Part shown: in pieces, positions 27,603 to 35,763 of the stretch | Numbering within the stretch: the stretch's first letter is position 1 | Layout: every line of letters starts with the position of its first letter | Assembly: GCA_013335115.1 (NCBI GenBank) | Contig: JAAXWQ010000002.1 | Location: 124,001 to 188,000 of the forward strand | Direction: 5' to 3' | Origin: Chlorobiaceae bacterium | GTDB lineage: Bacteria; Bacteroidota; Chlorobiia; Chlorobiales; Chlorobiaceae | DNA length: 64,000 nucleotides | Program-made: the position numbers and the translations under genes | Notes under the pieces: model-generated | What the model was told of the DNA's origin: nothing | The model's input: the letters and a program-made list of their open reading frames with translations, nothing else | The model's database searches: none

Positions 27603-27632
27603 CTGACAAACACATAACCCGGAGACCCACCC

Positions 27633-27803
27633 ATGGATATTCGCCGCTTGATCCTGGCAATCATACTGCCGCCTGCCGCCGTCATGAACAAAGAAGCCGG
27701 CACGATCATGCTCACCGGCCTGTTGACCCTCCTCGGATGGGTTCCTGGCGTCGTAGCCGCCCTCATCATGATCGCACAGGAACAGAAACAGGTCCAGGCT
27801 TAA
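27633..27803 (+). CDS. Pmp3/YqaE family small membrane protein
   Basis: A 56-residue protein, starting MDIRRLILAIILPPAAVMNK. Two hydrophobic helices are separated by a short turn. The 'ILPPAAV' motif in helix 1 and 'GWVPGVVAALIMIAQ' in helix 2 are the Pmp3 (UPF0057) pattern. Family members in yeast and bacteria affect membrane potential and cold, salt or heat tolerance. Support for a real gene: GGAG 8 nt before the ATG, a TATAAT promoter, and GC content typical of the genome, unlike the A/T-rich leader. It lies upstream of ruvX on the same strand. Confidence 0.82.
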   Translation: MDIRRLILAIILPPAAVMNKEAGTIMLTGLLTLLGWVPGVVAALIMIAQEQKQVQA

Positions 27804-27916
27804 GCCACCGCCGGGGCATCAACGTCCCCATGCCGGACCGGATGCACAGCGGAAAGCCGTGGACCGGCCCGGCATTTCAATGCATGGCGCCATGACACCC
27901 CCGCAGACTGACGAAC

Positions 27917-28345
27917 ATGACTTCACCTTCCTACAAGAGGCTGGTTGCCATCGATTTCGGCACCAGGCGCATCGGATTGGCCAAGAGCGACCCGCTCGGG
28001 ATCTTTGCCCAACCGGCGGGGACCTTCGAGATTGAGGGTCTGTACGCCGCACTGGAACGCATCATCCGCGAAGACGGCATCGACCGGCTCATCGTGGGCT
28101 ACCCCCTGAGCGACCGGGGCGAGGCCAACCGGATGACCGGCGTCATCGACCGCTTCGTGGAGGAGCTCGGCGCAAGGTTCCCCGGCCTGCCCATCGAAAC
28201 CGTCGATGAGCACCGATCGTCGAGGGAGGCGCGGCAAATCCTGGCCAGCTCCGGGGAAAGCCGGAAGAAACGCTGCGTCAAGGGAAGGGTCGACACTGCG
28301 GCCGCCTGCGTGATCCTGCAGAGCTACCTCGATGCAGCCCGATAA
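27917..28345 (+). CDS. ruvX: Putative pre-16S rRNA nuclease / Holliday junction resolvase YqgF
   Basis: A 142-residue RNase H-like nuclease. 'LVAIDFGTRRIGLAKSDPLG' carries the first catalytic Asp, 'RLIVGYPLSDRGEANRM' the conserved GxP segment, 'VDEHRSSREARQIL' the Glu, and 'KKRCVKGRVDTAAACVILQ' the last Asp. YqgF matures the 5' end of 16S rRNA in E. coli and was first described as a resolvase. The length is normal. It precedes pyrE by 111 nt on the same strand. Confidence 0.95.
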   Translation: MTSPSYKRLVAIDFGTRRIGLAKSDPLGIFAQPAGTFEIEGLYAALERIIREDGIDRLIVGYPLSDRGEANRMTGVIDRFVEELGARFPGLPIETVDEHRSSREARQILASSGESRKKRCVKGRVDTAAACVILQSYLDAAR

Positions 28346-28456
28346 AGCACGGGAGTAAACCGGCCTCTGCCCATTTTGCGTTTAGCTTTTCGGAAGGGCT
28401 TCAGTATCTTTGAGGATAAGCTGAAGCATCATCTACCCTATCCCGAACCATCCCGC

Positions 28457-29038
28457 ATGACCAACGCCGAAACCCTCGCGATGTTCAAGTCGACCGGAGC
28501 GCTGCTCGACGGTCACTTCAAGCTCACCTCCGGCCGCCACAGCAACTCCTATTTCCAGTGCGCCAAGGTGCTGCAGCATCCTGAACACCTTTCGGCGATC
28601 TGCGCGGCAATTGCCGGCCACTTCAGGGGCACCGGTATCACGACCGTCATCTCACCGGCCATCGGCGGCATCGTCGTCGGCACCGAAGTTGGCCGGCAGC
28701 TCGGCGTCAAGACGATCTTCGCGGAACGCAAGGAGGGGGTCATGACCATCCGCAGGGGCTTCGTCATCGAACCGTCCGAACAGGTGCTCGTCGTCGAGGA
28801 CGTCATCACGACCGGAGGGTCCGTCGCCGAAGTGATCGAGCTGGTCAGGGCGTCGGACGCGACGGTTGCCGGAGTGGGCTCAGTGGTCGACCGCAGCAAC
28901 GGAAAGGTGAGGCTCTCCGAAAACCAGTACTCACTGCTGTCGCTCGAAGTGGTGAGCCATGCTCCCGAAGCGTGCCCGCTGTGCAGCCAGGGCGTCCCGA
29001 TCTACGCACCGGGAAGCAGGACCAACACGCAAGGCTGA
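28457..29038 (+). CDS. pyrE: Orotate phosphoribosyltransferase
   Basis: A 193-residue pyrimidine-pathway enzyme. '[19 protein letters not shown]' is the N-terminal substrate region, '[19 protein letters not shown]' lies in the core, and '[19 protein letters not shown]' is the PRPP-binding signature. A C-terminal '[17 protein letters not shown]' has a CxxC pair common in the PyrE-like branch. The open frame extends 27 codons upstream from an alternative start, but ATG 28457 fits the family. The stop is 8 nt before tyrA. Confidence 0.95.
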   Translation: MTNAETLAMFKSTGALLDGHFKLTSGRHSNSYFQCAKVLQHPEHLSAICAAIAGHFRGTGITTVISPAIGGIVVGTEVGRQLGVKTIFAERKEGVMTIRRGFVIEPSEQVLVVEDVITTGGSVAEVIELVRASDATVAGVGSVVDRSNGKVRLSENQYSLLSLEVVSHAPEACPLCSQGVPIYAPGSRTNTQG

Positions 29039-29046
29039 ACACTTCC

Positions 29047-29916
29047 ATGCAGCTGACGCACATCAGAAGGATTTCGTTCGCAGGGCTCGGGCTCATCGGC
29101 ACCTCGATCATGCAGGCGCTCCGGAAGGCGGCGGCGGAATCCGGCAAAGCCATCGAGCTGGTCGGTTGGGACCCATGTTTCGACGAAGGGGACATCGCCC
29201 TCATCACCGGGCAGCTCGGCCTCGACCGATTCGAGCCCGAGCCGGCCAAACTCTACGATGCCGACGTCATCGTGCTTTGTGCCCCGGTGAAGGCGAACAT
29301 TGCCATGCTTGAAACAGTCCGTCTCCACGCCCCCGCAGGTACGCTCGTCACCGACGTGTCGAGCACCAAGCAGCTGATTGCCGAGAGGGCCGCAGAGCTG
29401 GGCCTCGACTTCATCGGGATGCACCCCATCGCCGGGCGTGAGCAGCAGGGCTATCTCGCAGCCTCTCCGGAGCTGCTCGCCGGACGGCTCCTGATCGTCT
29501 GCTCGGGGGACAGCCTGCCTGAAACCGGCCACGCAGCGGAGTTCATCGGCCTGCTCAATGCCGCAGGCTGCATCCCGGCAGCCATGAGGCCCGACAAGCA
29601 CGACCGGGCCTACGCCAACATCAGCCACCTGCCGCAACTTATCTCGACCCTCCTCACGACCCACTGCCGCGAGAACATCTCCCGCTCAGGACCGGGGTTC
29701 TCATCGGTTTCCCGGCTGGCCGGTAGCGCCTGGCCAATCTGGCGCGACATCATCGAAACCAATGCCGCCAACATCGCCGACGAGCTCGACGCATTCTCGG
29801 CGATCCTCGCCCGTGCAGCGGCCGACGTGCGGGAACTGCAGCTCGACGCGATCGCCGGAAGCTTCGGCGAAGCGAACCGCATCTACCAATCCCTGCAGCA
29901 AGGAGGCCGGCCATGA
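29047..29916 (+). CDS. tyrA: Prephenate (or arogenate) dehydrogenase
   Basis: A 289-residue enzyme for tyrosine synthesis. The Rossmann motif '[20 protein letters not shown]' binds NAD(P). '[13 protein letters not shown]', '[12 protein letters not shown]', '[15 protein letters not shown]' and '[18 protein letters not shown]' are TyrA signatures, including the catalytic histidine. No chorismate mutase or ACT domain is fused, so it is monofunctional. It overlaps nadK in an ATGA (29913-29916), an unusual pairing of tyrosine and NADP synthesis. Prephenate versus arogenate preference cannot be told. Confidence 0.92.
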   Translation: MQLTHIRRISFAGLGLIGTSIMQALRKAAAESGKAIELVGWDPCFDEGDIALITGQLGLDRFEPEPAKLYDADVIVLCAPVKANIAMLETVRLHAPAGTLVTDVSSTKQLIAERAAELGLDFIGMHPIAGREQQGYLAASPELLAGRLLIVCSGDSLPETGHAAEFIGLLNAAGCIPAAMRPDKHDRAYANISHLPQLISTLLTTHCRENISRSGPGFSSVSRLAGSAWPIWRDIIETNAANIADELDAFSAILARAAADVRELQLDAIAGSFGEANRIYQSLQQGGRP

Positions 29917-30770
29917 AATTCGCCATCATCGTCAACATCACCCGCGACAAGGCGCTCAGGCTGGCACGCGAGCTGGCCGCATGGCTTGAGGCCCGGGGGC
30001 TCGACTACATCTACGACACCGAATCGGCCAGGGCGCTCGGCAGCCCGAAATCGGCCGGGGTCGAATCGCTCACCCGCCTCTGCGACCTCTTCATTTCGCT
30101 CGGCGGGGACGGTACGCTGCTCTACACCTCGCACTATTCCGTAGCCAAGCCGGTACTCGGCATCAACGTCGGCAACCTGGGGTTCCTGACCGAGTTCAAT
30201 CCGGCGGACATGTTTGCGGCCATGGAGCACGTGCTGAACGGCAACTACTCGATCCATACCCGTTCGCAGCTCGAGGCCACCGTCGGCGGCGACGGCGGGA
30301 TAAGCCGGATGACCGCCCTGAACGACGTGGTCATCGAAAAGGGGACCTATTCCCGCATTCCGACCTTCATCATCCGCCTCGACGACGAAGTCCTCGGATC
30401 CTACCGTGCCGACGGCATCATCATTGCCACATCGACGGGATCGACCGCATACTCCCTGTCGGCGGGGGGCCCGATCATCGCCCCGAAATCGAACGTCTTC
30501 GTCATCACCCCCATCTGCCCGCACATGCTGACGGTAAGGCCGATCGTCATCAGCGACGACAAGCTGATCAGTGTATCGGTCGAGGCTACAGGCGGAGAGT
30601 TCCCGCTGAACCTCGACGGCCAGCTCCGCAAGATGCTGGAGCCCGGCGAGATCGTCGCGGTCAGGAAATCCCCGCAGGCCGTCAACCTGGTGGCCAACGA
30701 AAACCGGAACTACTGCGAAATCCTCAGGACCAAACTCCTCTGGGGCCACGAACACCCCGCCGGCCAGTAA
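29913..30770 (+). CDS. nadK: NAD kinase
   Basis: A 285-residue NAD kinase that makes NADP. '[17 protein letters not shown]' is the conserved GGDGT motif. '[14 protein letters not shown]', '[13 protein letters not shown]' and '[20 protein letters not shown]' bind substrate, and 'ISPQA'-like C-terminal elements are replaced by a short basic tail. The length is typical. It is coupled by overlap to tyrA and is the last gene before the repeat island. Confidence 0.96.
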   Translation: MKFAIIVNITRDKALRLARELAAWLEARGLDYIYDTESARALGSPKSAGVESLTRLCDLFISLGGDGTLLYTSHYSVAKPVLGINVGNLGFLTEFNPADMFAAMEHVLNGNYSIHTRSQLEATVGGDGGISRMTALNDVVIEKGTYSRIPTFIIRLDDEVLGSYRADGIIIATSTGSTAYSLSAGGPIIAPKSNVFVITPICPHMLTVRPIVISDDKLISVSVEATGGEFPLNLDGQLRKMLEPGEIVAVRKSPQAVNLVANENRNYCEILRTKLLWGHEHPAGQ

Positions 30771-30785
30771 CCAAAGCTATTCTTA

Positions 30786-30803
30786 ACCCTTTCGTCCCTG
30801 CTG
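30786..30803. repeat. Left 18-bp direct repeat flanking the island
   Basis: ACCCTTTCGTCCCTGCTG; the right copy at 31580-31597 differs at one base. The pair could mark an insertion into a GTCC-rich intergenic element, or both could be fragments of that element. Confidence 0.55.
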
Positions 30804-30818
30804 AATTCTGCCACGGCA

Positions 30819-30877
30819 TTCCCGGGGTTCGCTTCGCATCACCCCGCGCTACCCACATATCGCCCCTAACGGGGCTT
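30819..30877. repeat. Left inverted repeat of the island
   Basis: This arm is the imperfect reverse complement of 31415-31463. Shared blocks are TTCCCGGGGTT, GCTACCCACATATCGCCCCT and GGGGCTT. The outer part carries about 10 extra bases on the left. Confidence 0.75.
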
Positions 30878-30900
30878 GGCCCAAGCCCGCAATGCAGATA

Positions 30901-31437
30901 TATCGGTAGCTCGGATGTTAAGCCCCGGAGGGGCGTGATATCGGTAGCTCGGATGTTAAGCCCCGAAGGGGCGTGATATCGGTAGCTCGGATGTTAAGCC
31001 CCGGAGGGGCGTGATCTCGGCAAGCACGGATGTTAAGCCCCGGAGGGGCGTGATATTGGTAGCTCGGGTGTTAAGCCCCGAAGGGGCGTGATATCGGTAG
31101 CTCGGATGTTAAGCCCCGGAGGGGCGTGATATCGGTAGCTCGGATGTTAAGCCCCGGAGGGGCGTGATATTGGTAGCTCGGGTGTTAAGCCCCGAAGGGG
31201 CGTGATATCGGTAGCTCGGGTGTTAAGCCCCGGAGGGGCGTGATATCGGCAGCTCGGATGTTAAGCCCCGAAGGGGCGTGATATCGGTAGCTCGGGTGTT
31301 AAGCCCCGGAGGGGCGTGATATTGGTAGCTCGGGTGTTAAGCCCCGGAGGGGCGTGATATCGGTAGCTCGGATGTTAAGCCCCGGAGGGGCGTGATATTG
31401 GTAGCTCGGGTGTTAAGCCCCAGAGGGGCGATATGTG
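30901..31437. repeat. 38-bp tandem repeat, 14 copies
   Basis: Units begin (at GGTAGC or a variant) at 30905, 30943, 30981, 31019, 31058, 31096, 31134, 31172, 31210, 31248, 31286, 31324, 31362 and 31400. The period is 38 bp except one 39-bp unit at 31019. Each unit has a small hairpin GCCCC-GRA-GGGGC; the last copy reads CAGA. Units vary only at a few fixed positions and there are no unique spacers, so this is not a CRISPR array. A 38-bp period is not a multiple of three. Confidence 0.92.
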
Positions 31438-31463
31438 GGTAGCCCGGGGCGTAACCCCGGGAA
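31415..31463. repeat. Right inverted repeat of the island
   Basis: Reverse-complement partner of 30819-30877. It begins with the last GCCCC hairpin unit and runs into a second small palindrome, CCCGGGGCGTAACCCCGGG. Confidence 0.75.
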
Positions 31464-31522
31464 ATCGGGCTTCTATAAATATTTTCAGCCCCGTTAGGGG
31501 CGTCCTGTGGGTTCTTGGGCAA

Positions 31523-31559
31523 TCCGGTGCATATCCGCCCCCACTCCACATGCACCGGA
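31523..31559. repeat. 10-bp perfect hairpin right of the island
   Basis: TCCGGTGCAT (31523-31532) pairs with ATGCACCGGA (31550-31559) over a 17-nt C-rich loop. There is no U-run next to it. Confidence 0.5.
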
Positions 31560-31579
31560 AAAGGATGGGTTCACAAAAC

Positions 31580-31622
31580 ACCCTTTCGTCCCCGCTGTCC
31601 CTATGGTCCCTTTAGTCCTTTT
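31580..31622. repeat. GTCC-rich interspersed repeat, copy A (includes the right direct repeat)
   Basis: Read on the minus strand this is AAGGACTAAAGGGACC followed by GGGACAGCGGGGAC. It shares the core GGGACAGC-GGGGAC with the elements near 34490-34640, 44269-44402 and 46114-46200. It lies immediately downstream of the KdsC-like stop (31630) on the minus strand. Confidence 0.6.
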
Positions 31623-31629
31623 CTTACAC

Positions 31630-32193
31630 TCACTCCTTGTCGCCGTAGGGCCAACGACCCTGGTGCTCCAGGATCATCTCGACAATCTCCCTGATGCACC
31701 CCCTCCCGCCTTCGTAGACCGAGATGTAGGCTACCCGGTTCCTCAGGTACTCGACCCCGTTGATGGTCGTTACCGGCAGACCGACCTTCCTGAGGATGTC
31801 CAGATCCTCGATATCGTCGGCGATGCAGGCGCACTCCTCATCCTTGAGGTCGTAGCGCTGCTTGAACGATTCGTAGGCATCGAGCAGGTCCCCACCCTCC
31901 AGGTAGAGGTCCATGGCTCCCGCAGCCTCGAGCAACGGCTGGTAAACGCTGGCGTTGCGTCCCGAAATGACGGCGATGCGCAGGCCGCTTCGCAGCGCCT
32001 CCCTGATGGCCACGCCGTCACGGGCATACAGGCGCGCGAGCTCCCGGCCTTCGCTGTCAAGGGTGATGGCCCCATCGGTAAGCACGCCGTCAATAGGGAA
32101 AATCACGGCTTTGATGGCGTCCAGGGCGGTTCCGACCTGGGATGAGGGATCAGCCTCGAAAGGCTGCATGCCGAAAAACTGAAAAGAGCTCAC
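31630..32193 (-). CDS. KdsC-like HAD protein lacking the nucleophile
   Basis: 187 residues, related to KdsC (Kdo-8-phosphate phosphatase). 'GVLTDGAITLDSEGRELARL', 'RIAVISGRNASV' and 'CACIADDIEDLDIL' are HAD motifs I (rear part), II and IV. However, motif I reads F-P-I-D-G at 32-36 where KdsC has D-V-D-G: Asp33, the nucleophile, is replaced by proline (codon CCT). The protein may be inactive as a phosphatase or have a structural role. The start is uncertain: GTG 32193 or ATG 32169. It directly follows kdsA (15-nt gap), which supports the pathway link. Confidence 0.8.
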   Translation of the reverse strand: MSSFQFFGMQPFEADPSSQVGTALDAIKAVIFPIDGVLTDGAITLDSEGRELARLYARDGVAIREALRSGLRIAVISGRNASVYQPLLEAAGAMDLYLEGGDLLDAYESFKQRYDLKDEECACIADDIEDLDILRKVGLPVTTINGVEYLRNRVAYISVYEGGRGCIREIVEMILEHQGRWPYGDKE

Positions 32194-32208
32194 TTCAGTA
32201 GATATTGA

Positions 32209-33039
32209 TTACCGTGAATGAATCGACTGCATGCAGGACTGCAGTTGCAGCAGCTCCCCGACCATCGGGGCGAACGCCTCGAGCGACACCTGGGTCGCCG
32301 CGTCGGACATGGCCCTTGCCGGGTCGGGATGGACTTCGAAGAAGAGGCCGTCGACACCGGTGGCGACCGCCGCACGGGCGAGCGGCATCAGGAAGCGACG
32401 GTCCCCGCCGGATACGCCGGAAGCCGCGCCGGGCAGCTGGACGCTGTGCGTCGCGTCGAAGACGACCGGCCAACCCGCCTCGCCCATGATGGGAAGCGAG
32501 CGGAAATCGACCACGAGGTTATGGTAGCCGAACGTGGTGCCCCGCTCGGTCAGCATGATCTTCCTGTTGCCCGTCGAGGCCGCCTTTTCGGCCGCGTAGG
32601 CCATGTCGCCGGGAGCCATGAACTGCCCCTTCTTGATGTTCACCGCAAGTCCCGTCGAAGCCGCGGCGACCAAGAGGTCGGTCTGGCGGCAAAGGAACGC
32701 CGGGATCTGCAGGACGTCGACGTATGGAGCCGCCAGCTCGACCTCCCCGGTCTCATGGACGTCGGTCAGGACCGGCATACCGTAAGTGTCCCGGACTTCG
32801 GCCAGGATTTCGAGGGCCTCGATATCGCCGATGCCGGTGAAAGAAGATGCCGACGAGCGGTTCGCCTTGCGGTAGGATCCCTTGAAGACCACGGGAACAT
32901 CAAACTCCTTGCCGACGCGGGACAGCTCAGCCGCAACCTCCATGGCCATCTGCCGGCTTTCGACCAGGCACGGGCCCGCAATGAGGAAAAGGCCCTTCCT
33001 GCCAGGCAAGTCGACCGAACCGATCGAGAACTTTTGCAT
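32209..33039 (-). CDS. kdsA: 3-deoxy-D-manno-octulosonate 8-phosphate synthase
   Basis: A 276-residue enzyme condensing phosphoenolpyruvate with arabinose-5-phosphate for lipopolysaccharide Kdo. '[20 protein letters not shown]' carries the cysteine that marks the metal-dependent class (E. coli has Asn there). '[20 protein letters not shown]', '[16 protein letters not shown]' and '[11 protein letters not shown]' are substrate-site motifs. '[14 protein letters not shown]' holds late metal ligands. It sits directly upstream of the KdsC-like gene on the same strand. The length is typical. Confidence 0.96.
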   Translation of the reverse strand: MQKFSIGSVDLPGRKGLFLIAGPCLVESRQMAMEVAAELSRVGKEFDVPVVFKGSYRKANRSSASSFTGIGDIEALEILAEVRDTYGMPVLTDVHETGEVELAAPYVDVLQIPAFLCRQTDLLVAAASTGLAVNIKKGQFMAPGDMAYAAEKAASTGNRKIMLTERGTTFGYHNLVVDFRSLPIMGEAGWPVVFDATHSVQLPGAASGVSGGDRRFLMPLARAAVATGVDGLFFEVHPDPARAMSDAATQVSLEAFAPMVGELLQLQSCMQSIHSR

Positions 33040-33162
33040 GCGTTTTCCCGTTAATCAAATCAGCCGGCGCATAAAACGGCCGGTAGCTTCGAGTTGCTTT
33101 TCAAGCCCCTAATTTACACATTAATTTATCTTTTCACGGTTCGACAACAACCTTCAAGCACC

Positions 33163-34500
33163 ATGAATACCGCAGATACCAGGCAGCGGCTACAGGAGAT
33201 CGAAAAGCAGCTTGCCAGCCTCCGCGAGGAGCAGGCGACGGTCAAGGCGCAATGGGACTCCGAAAAGGAGCTGATCCAAACTTCACGGCGGCTGAAGTCG
33301 GAGATCGAGGAGCTTCGGGTTCAGGCCGAGAGCTACGAACGCACAGGGGATTACGGAAAGGTCGCCGAGATCCGCTACGGCAGGATCGCCCAGCTGGAAC
33401 GAGACCTTGGGGAGAATGCGCGGAAGGTCGACGCCAAGCAGGCTTCGGGCGACCTGATCATGAAGGAGGAGATCGACGCCGGCGACATCGCCGACATCGT
33501 CTCCCGCTGGACGGGCATCCCTGTCAGCAAGATGCTGCAGTCCGAGCGGCAGAAGCTGCTCGGCATCGAGGGGGAGCTGCATCGCAGGGTCATCGGGCAG
33601 GAGGAGGCCGTCAGGGCGGTCAGCGATGCCGTGAAGCGCTCCCGCGCCGGCATGGGCGACGAGAAGCGCCCGATCGGATCGTTCATCTTCCTCGGCCCGA
33701 CCGGGGTCGGCAAGACCGAACTGGCCCGCACCCTCGCCGAATACCTCTTCGACGACGAGGAGTCGATGATCCGCATCGACATGAGCGAATACATGGAGTC
33801 GCACACCGTGAGCCGACTGGTGGGCGCGCCCCCCGGCTACATCGGCTACGAGGAGGGCGGGCAGCTCACCGAGGCCGTGCGGAGGAAGCCGTTCTCCGTG
33901 GTGCTGCTCGACGAGATCGAGAAGGCGCACCCGGATGTATTCAACATCCTCCTGCAGATCCTCGACGACGGGCGCCTGACCGACAGCAAGGGCCACACGG
34001 TGAACTTCAAGAACACCATCATCATCATGACCTCGAACATCGGGGCCCAGCTGATCCAGGCCGAGATGGAGAAGGTTGACGGCACCCCGTCCGAAGCGGT
34101 GCTCGGCGGCCTGCAGGAGAAGCTGTTCCAACTGCTCAAGCAGCAGGTGCGCCCGGAGTTCCTGAACCGGATCGACGAGGTCATCCTCTTCACGCCGCTC
34201 TCCCGCGACGACCTGAAGGAGATCGTCACCATCCAGTTCGACCGCATCAAGGCGCTGGCCATGCGCCAGCGGATTTCGCTCACGATCAGCGAAGATGCCG
34301 TCATGTGGCTGGCCCGGACCGGCTTCGACCCCGCCTTTGGGGCACGTCCGTTGAAGCGCGTCATGCAACGCCAGGTCACCAACCGGATCTCGGAGATGAT
34401 CCTTGCCGGGCAGGTCGACGAAGGCGACACCGTGGAGGTGGCGGTGGAGGGGGAGGGGATCGTACTGAGTAAGAAGGCTGAAGAAGAAGAAAAGGACTGA
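33163..34500 (+). CDS. clpB: ClpB C-terminal half (middle domain + AAA-2), split chaperone
   Basis: 445 residues. Residues 1 to about 90 are the coiled-coil middle domain ('[20 protein letters not shown]', '[19 protein letters not shown]'). AAA-2 has Walker A 'GPTGVGKT' at 178-185, pore loop 'GYIGYE' at 225-230, Walker B 'VVLLDE' at 246-251 and sensor 'TSNIGA'. A C-terminal D2 small domain ('[13 protein letters not shown]') follows. It resumes almost exactly where the protein encoded at 8948-10264 stops, with little or no missing sequence. ATG 33163 is the natural start; an upstream in-frame ATG at 33094 would add a hydrophobic extension. The acidic tail overlaps a repeat element. Confidence 0.95.
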   Translation: MNTADTRQRLQEIEKQLASLREEQATVKAQWDSEKELIQTSRRLKSEIEELRVQAESYERTGDYGKVAEIRYGRIAQLERDLGENARKVDAKQASGDLIMKEEIDAGDIADIVSRWTGIPVSKMLQSERQKLLGIEGELHRRVIGQEEAVRAVSDAVKRSRAGMGDEKRPIGSFIFLGPTGVGKTELARTLAEYLFDDEESMIRIDMSEYMESHTVSRLVGAPPGYIGYEEGGQLTEAVRRKPFSVVLLDEIEKAHPDVFNILLQILDDGRLTDSKGHTVNFKNTIIIMTSNIGAQLIQAEMEKVDGTPSEAVLGGLQEKLFQLLKQQVRPEFLNRIDEVILFTPLSRDDLKEIVTIQFDRIKALAMRQRISLTISEDAVMWLARTGFDPAFGARPLKRVMQRQVTNRISEMILAGQVDEGDTVEVAVEGEGIVLSKKAEEEEKD

Positions 34501-34640
34501 AAGGACAAAAGGGACAGCAGGGACTACAGGAAGAAAATTTTCGATTGATTTTTCCGCAGGATTAGCGGAAATTGCCTTACATCGTTTATGTCCCTGCTGT
34601 CCTTTCAGTCACTTTAGTCCCTTTCTTCCTTTTTTTCCCT
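34487..34640. repeat. GGAC-rich inverted-repeat element, copy B
   Basis: The left arm (34487-34530) and right arm (34588-34640) are imperfect reverse complements sharing GGACAGCAGGGAC and GGACTGAAAGGAC-like blocks. The loop carries a second hairpin, TTTCCGC (34551-34557) with GCGGAAA (34565-34571). The left arm starts inside the last codons of clpB-C, and the right arm ends just before nagZ. It could fold as a long hairpin in RNA. Confidence 0.7.
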
Positions 34641-34644
34641 GCTC

Positions 34645-35763
34645 ATGAAAAAACTCCTGCTCATCCTGCTCCTCCTCGTTCCTCTTCAGCGGGCAAGCGC
34701 TGCCCGTCGCCATGCCGACAGCCTCTCGGTGAAGATCGGCCAGATGCTGATGATCGGCTTCAGGGGGCTGGACGCAGGGGGCGAACCCCGCCTCGCGGAC
34801 GATATCCGGAAGCGCCATATCGGCGGTGTGGTGCTGTTCGACTACGACCTGCCGTCGGCCTCGCCGGTACGGAACATCGAGTCACCGGAGCAGGTGAAGC
34901 GGCTCGTGGGCGAGTTGCAGATGATGGCGTCGATTCCGCTCTTCGTCGCCATCGACCAGGAGGGCGGCCGGATCTGCCGCCTCAAGCCGGCACGCGGCTT
35001 TCCGCCAAGCGTCTCGGCCAAGCACATCGGCAAGCTCGACAACCCCGACAGCACCCGGCAGGCTGCAGGGAGCACGGCGGCATTGCTCAGGAGCCTGAAG
35101 ATCAACATGGACTTCGCCCCGGTCGTCGACCTGGACACCAACCCGGAGAATCCGGTCATCGGAAAGCTCGAACGCAGCTTCTCGGACAACCCCGACGTCG
35201 TGACCCGTCAGGCGAAAATCTTCGTCGAGCGGTTTCATGCCGCCGGCGTCATCCCCGTACTGAAGCATTTCCCGGGCCACGGGAGTTCGACGAAGGACAC
35301 CCACAAGGACTTCACCGACGTCACCTCGACCTGGTCGAAAACGGAACTCGAACCCTACCGCAACCTCGTCAGGGAGGGCTACGACGACCCGGTCATGACG
35401 GCGCACGTCTTCAATGCCCGCCTCGACAGCATCAATCCGGCAACCCTCTCGAAAGCTGTCGTCGACGGCGTGCTCCGCAAGCAGATCGGGTTCAGGGGCG
35501 TCGTCTTCAGCGACGACATGCAGATGAAGGCGATCTCCGGCAGGTATGGCCTGGATGCCGCCATACGCCTCGCCGTCGAGGCCGGGGTTGACATCCTGGT
35601 CTTCGGCAACAACGCCGCCGCTTACGACCCGCAAATCGCCGAAAAAGCATCAGGCATCATCAGGAACCTCGTCGAACAGGGAATCGTCAGCCGGGAGAGG
35701 ATCGAACGTTCCTACCGGCGCATCATGAAGCTGAAACAACGCCTTAACCGCCCCCGCGAATGA
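34645..35763 (+). CDS. nagZ: Beta-N-acetylhexosaminidase-like glycoside hydrolase family 3
   Basis: A 372-residue protein with a signal peptide (MKKLLLILLLLVPLQRASA), so periplasmic rather than the cytosolic E. coli NagZ. 'IGQMLMIGFRGL', 'FVAIDQEGGRICRL', 'MDFAPVVDLDTNP' and 'VLKHFPGHGSSTKDTH' are NagZ-type GH3 motifs including the catalytic His/Asp loop. 'VVFSDDMQMKAIS' holds the nucleophile Asp. It is expected to trim GlcNAc from peptidoglycan fragments. The stop overlaps the sixA start in ATGA (35760-35763). Confidence 0.92.
   Translation: MKKLLLILLLLVPLQRASAARRHADSLSVKIGQMLMIGFRGLDAGGEPRLADDIRKRHIGGVVLFDYDLPSASPVRNIESPEQVKRLVGELQMMASIPLFVAIDQEGGRICRLKPARGFPPSVSAKHIGKLDNPDSTRQAAGSTAALLRSLKINMDFAPVVDLDTNPENPVIGKLERSFSDNPDVVTRQAKIFVERFHAAGVIPVLKHFPGHGSSTKDTHKDFTDVTSTWSKTELEPYRNLVREGYDDPVMTAHVFNARLDSINPATLSKAVVDGVLRKQIGFRGVVFSDDMQMKAISGRYGLDAAIRLAVEAGVDILVFGNNAAAYDPQIAEKASGIIRNLVEQGIVSRERIERSYRRIMKLKQRLNRPRE

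Larger units (their letters stand above)
30771..31629. repeat. Gene-free repeat island (859 bp)
   Basis: This is the only long stretch without a gene. From outside in it holds 18-bp direct repeats (30786-30803 and 31580-31597, one mismatch), long imperfect inverted repeats (30819-30877 and 31415-31463), and 14 tandem 38-bp units. To the right lie a further GCCCC-GTTA-GGGGC unit (about 31487-31502) and a 10-bp hairpin (31523-31559). Short frames through it run across the repeat unit and are not coding. No transposase is present. Confidence 0.85.

Noticed and set aside
30901-31437. CRISPR array
   Set aside because: The repeat units are directly adjacent with no unique spacers, the period is a constant 38 bp, and no cas gene is in the window.
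31337-31581. Short minus-strand proteins within the repeat island
   Set aside because: Their repetitive sequence is only the 38-bp unit and its flanks read in one frame.
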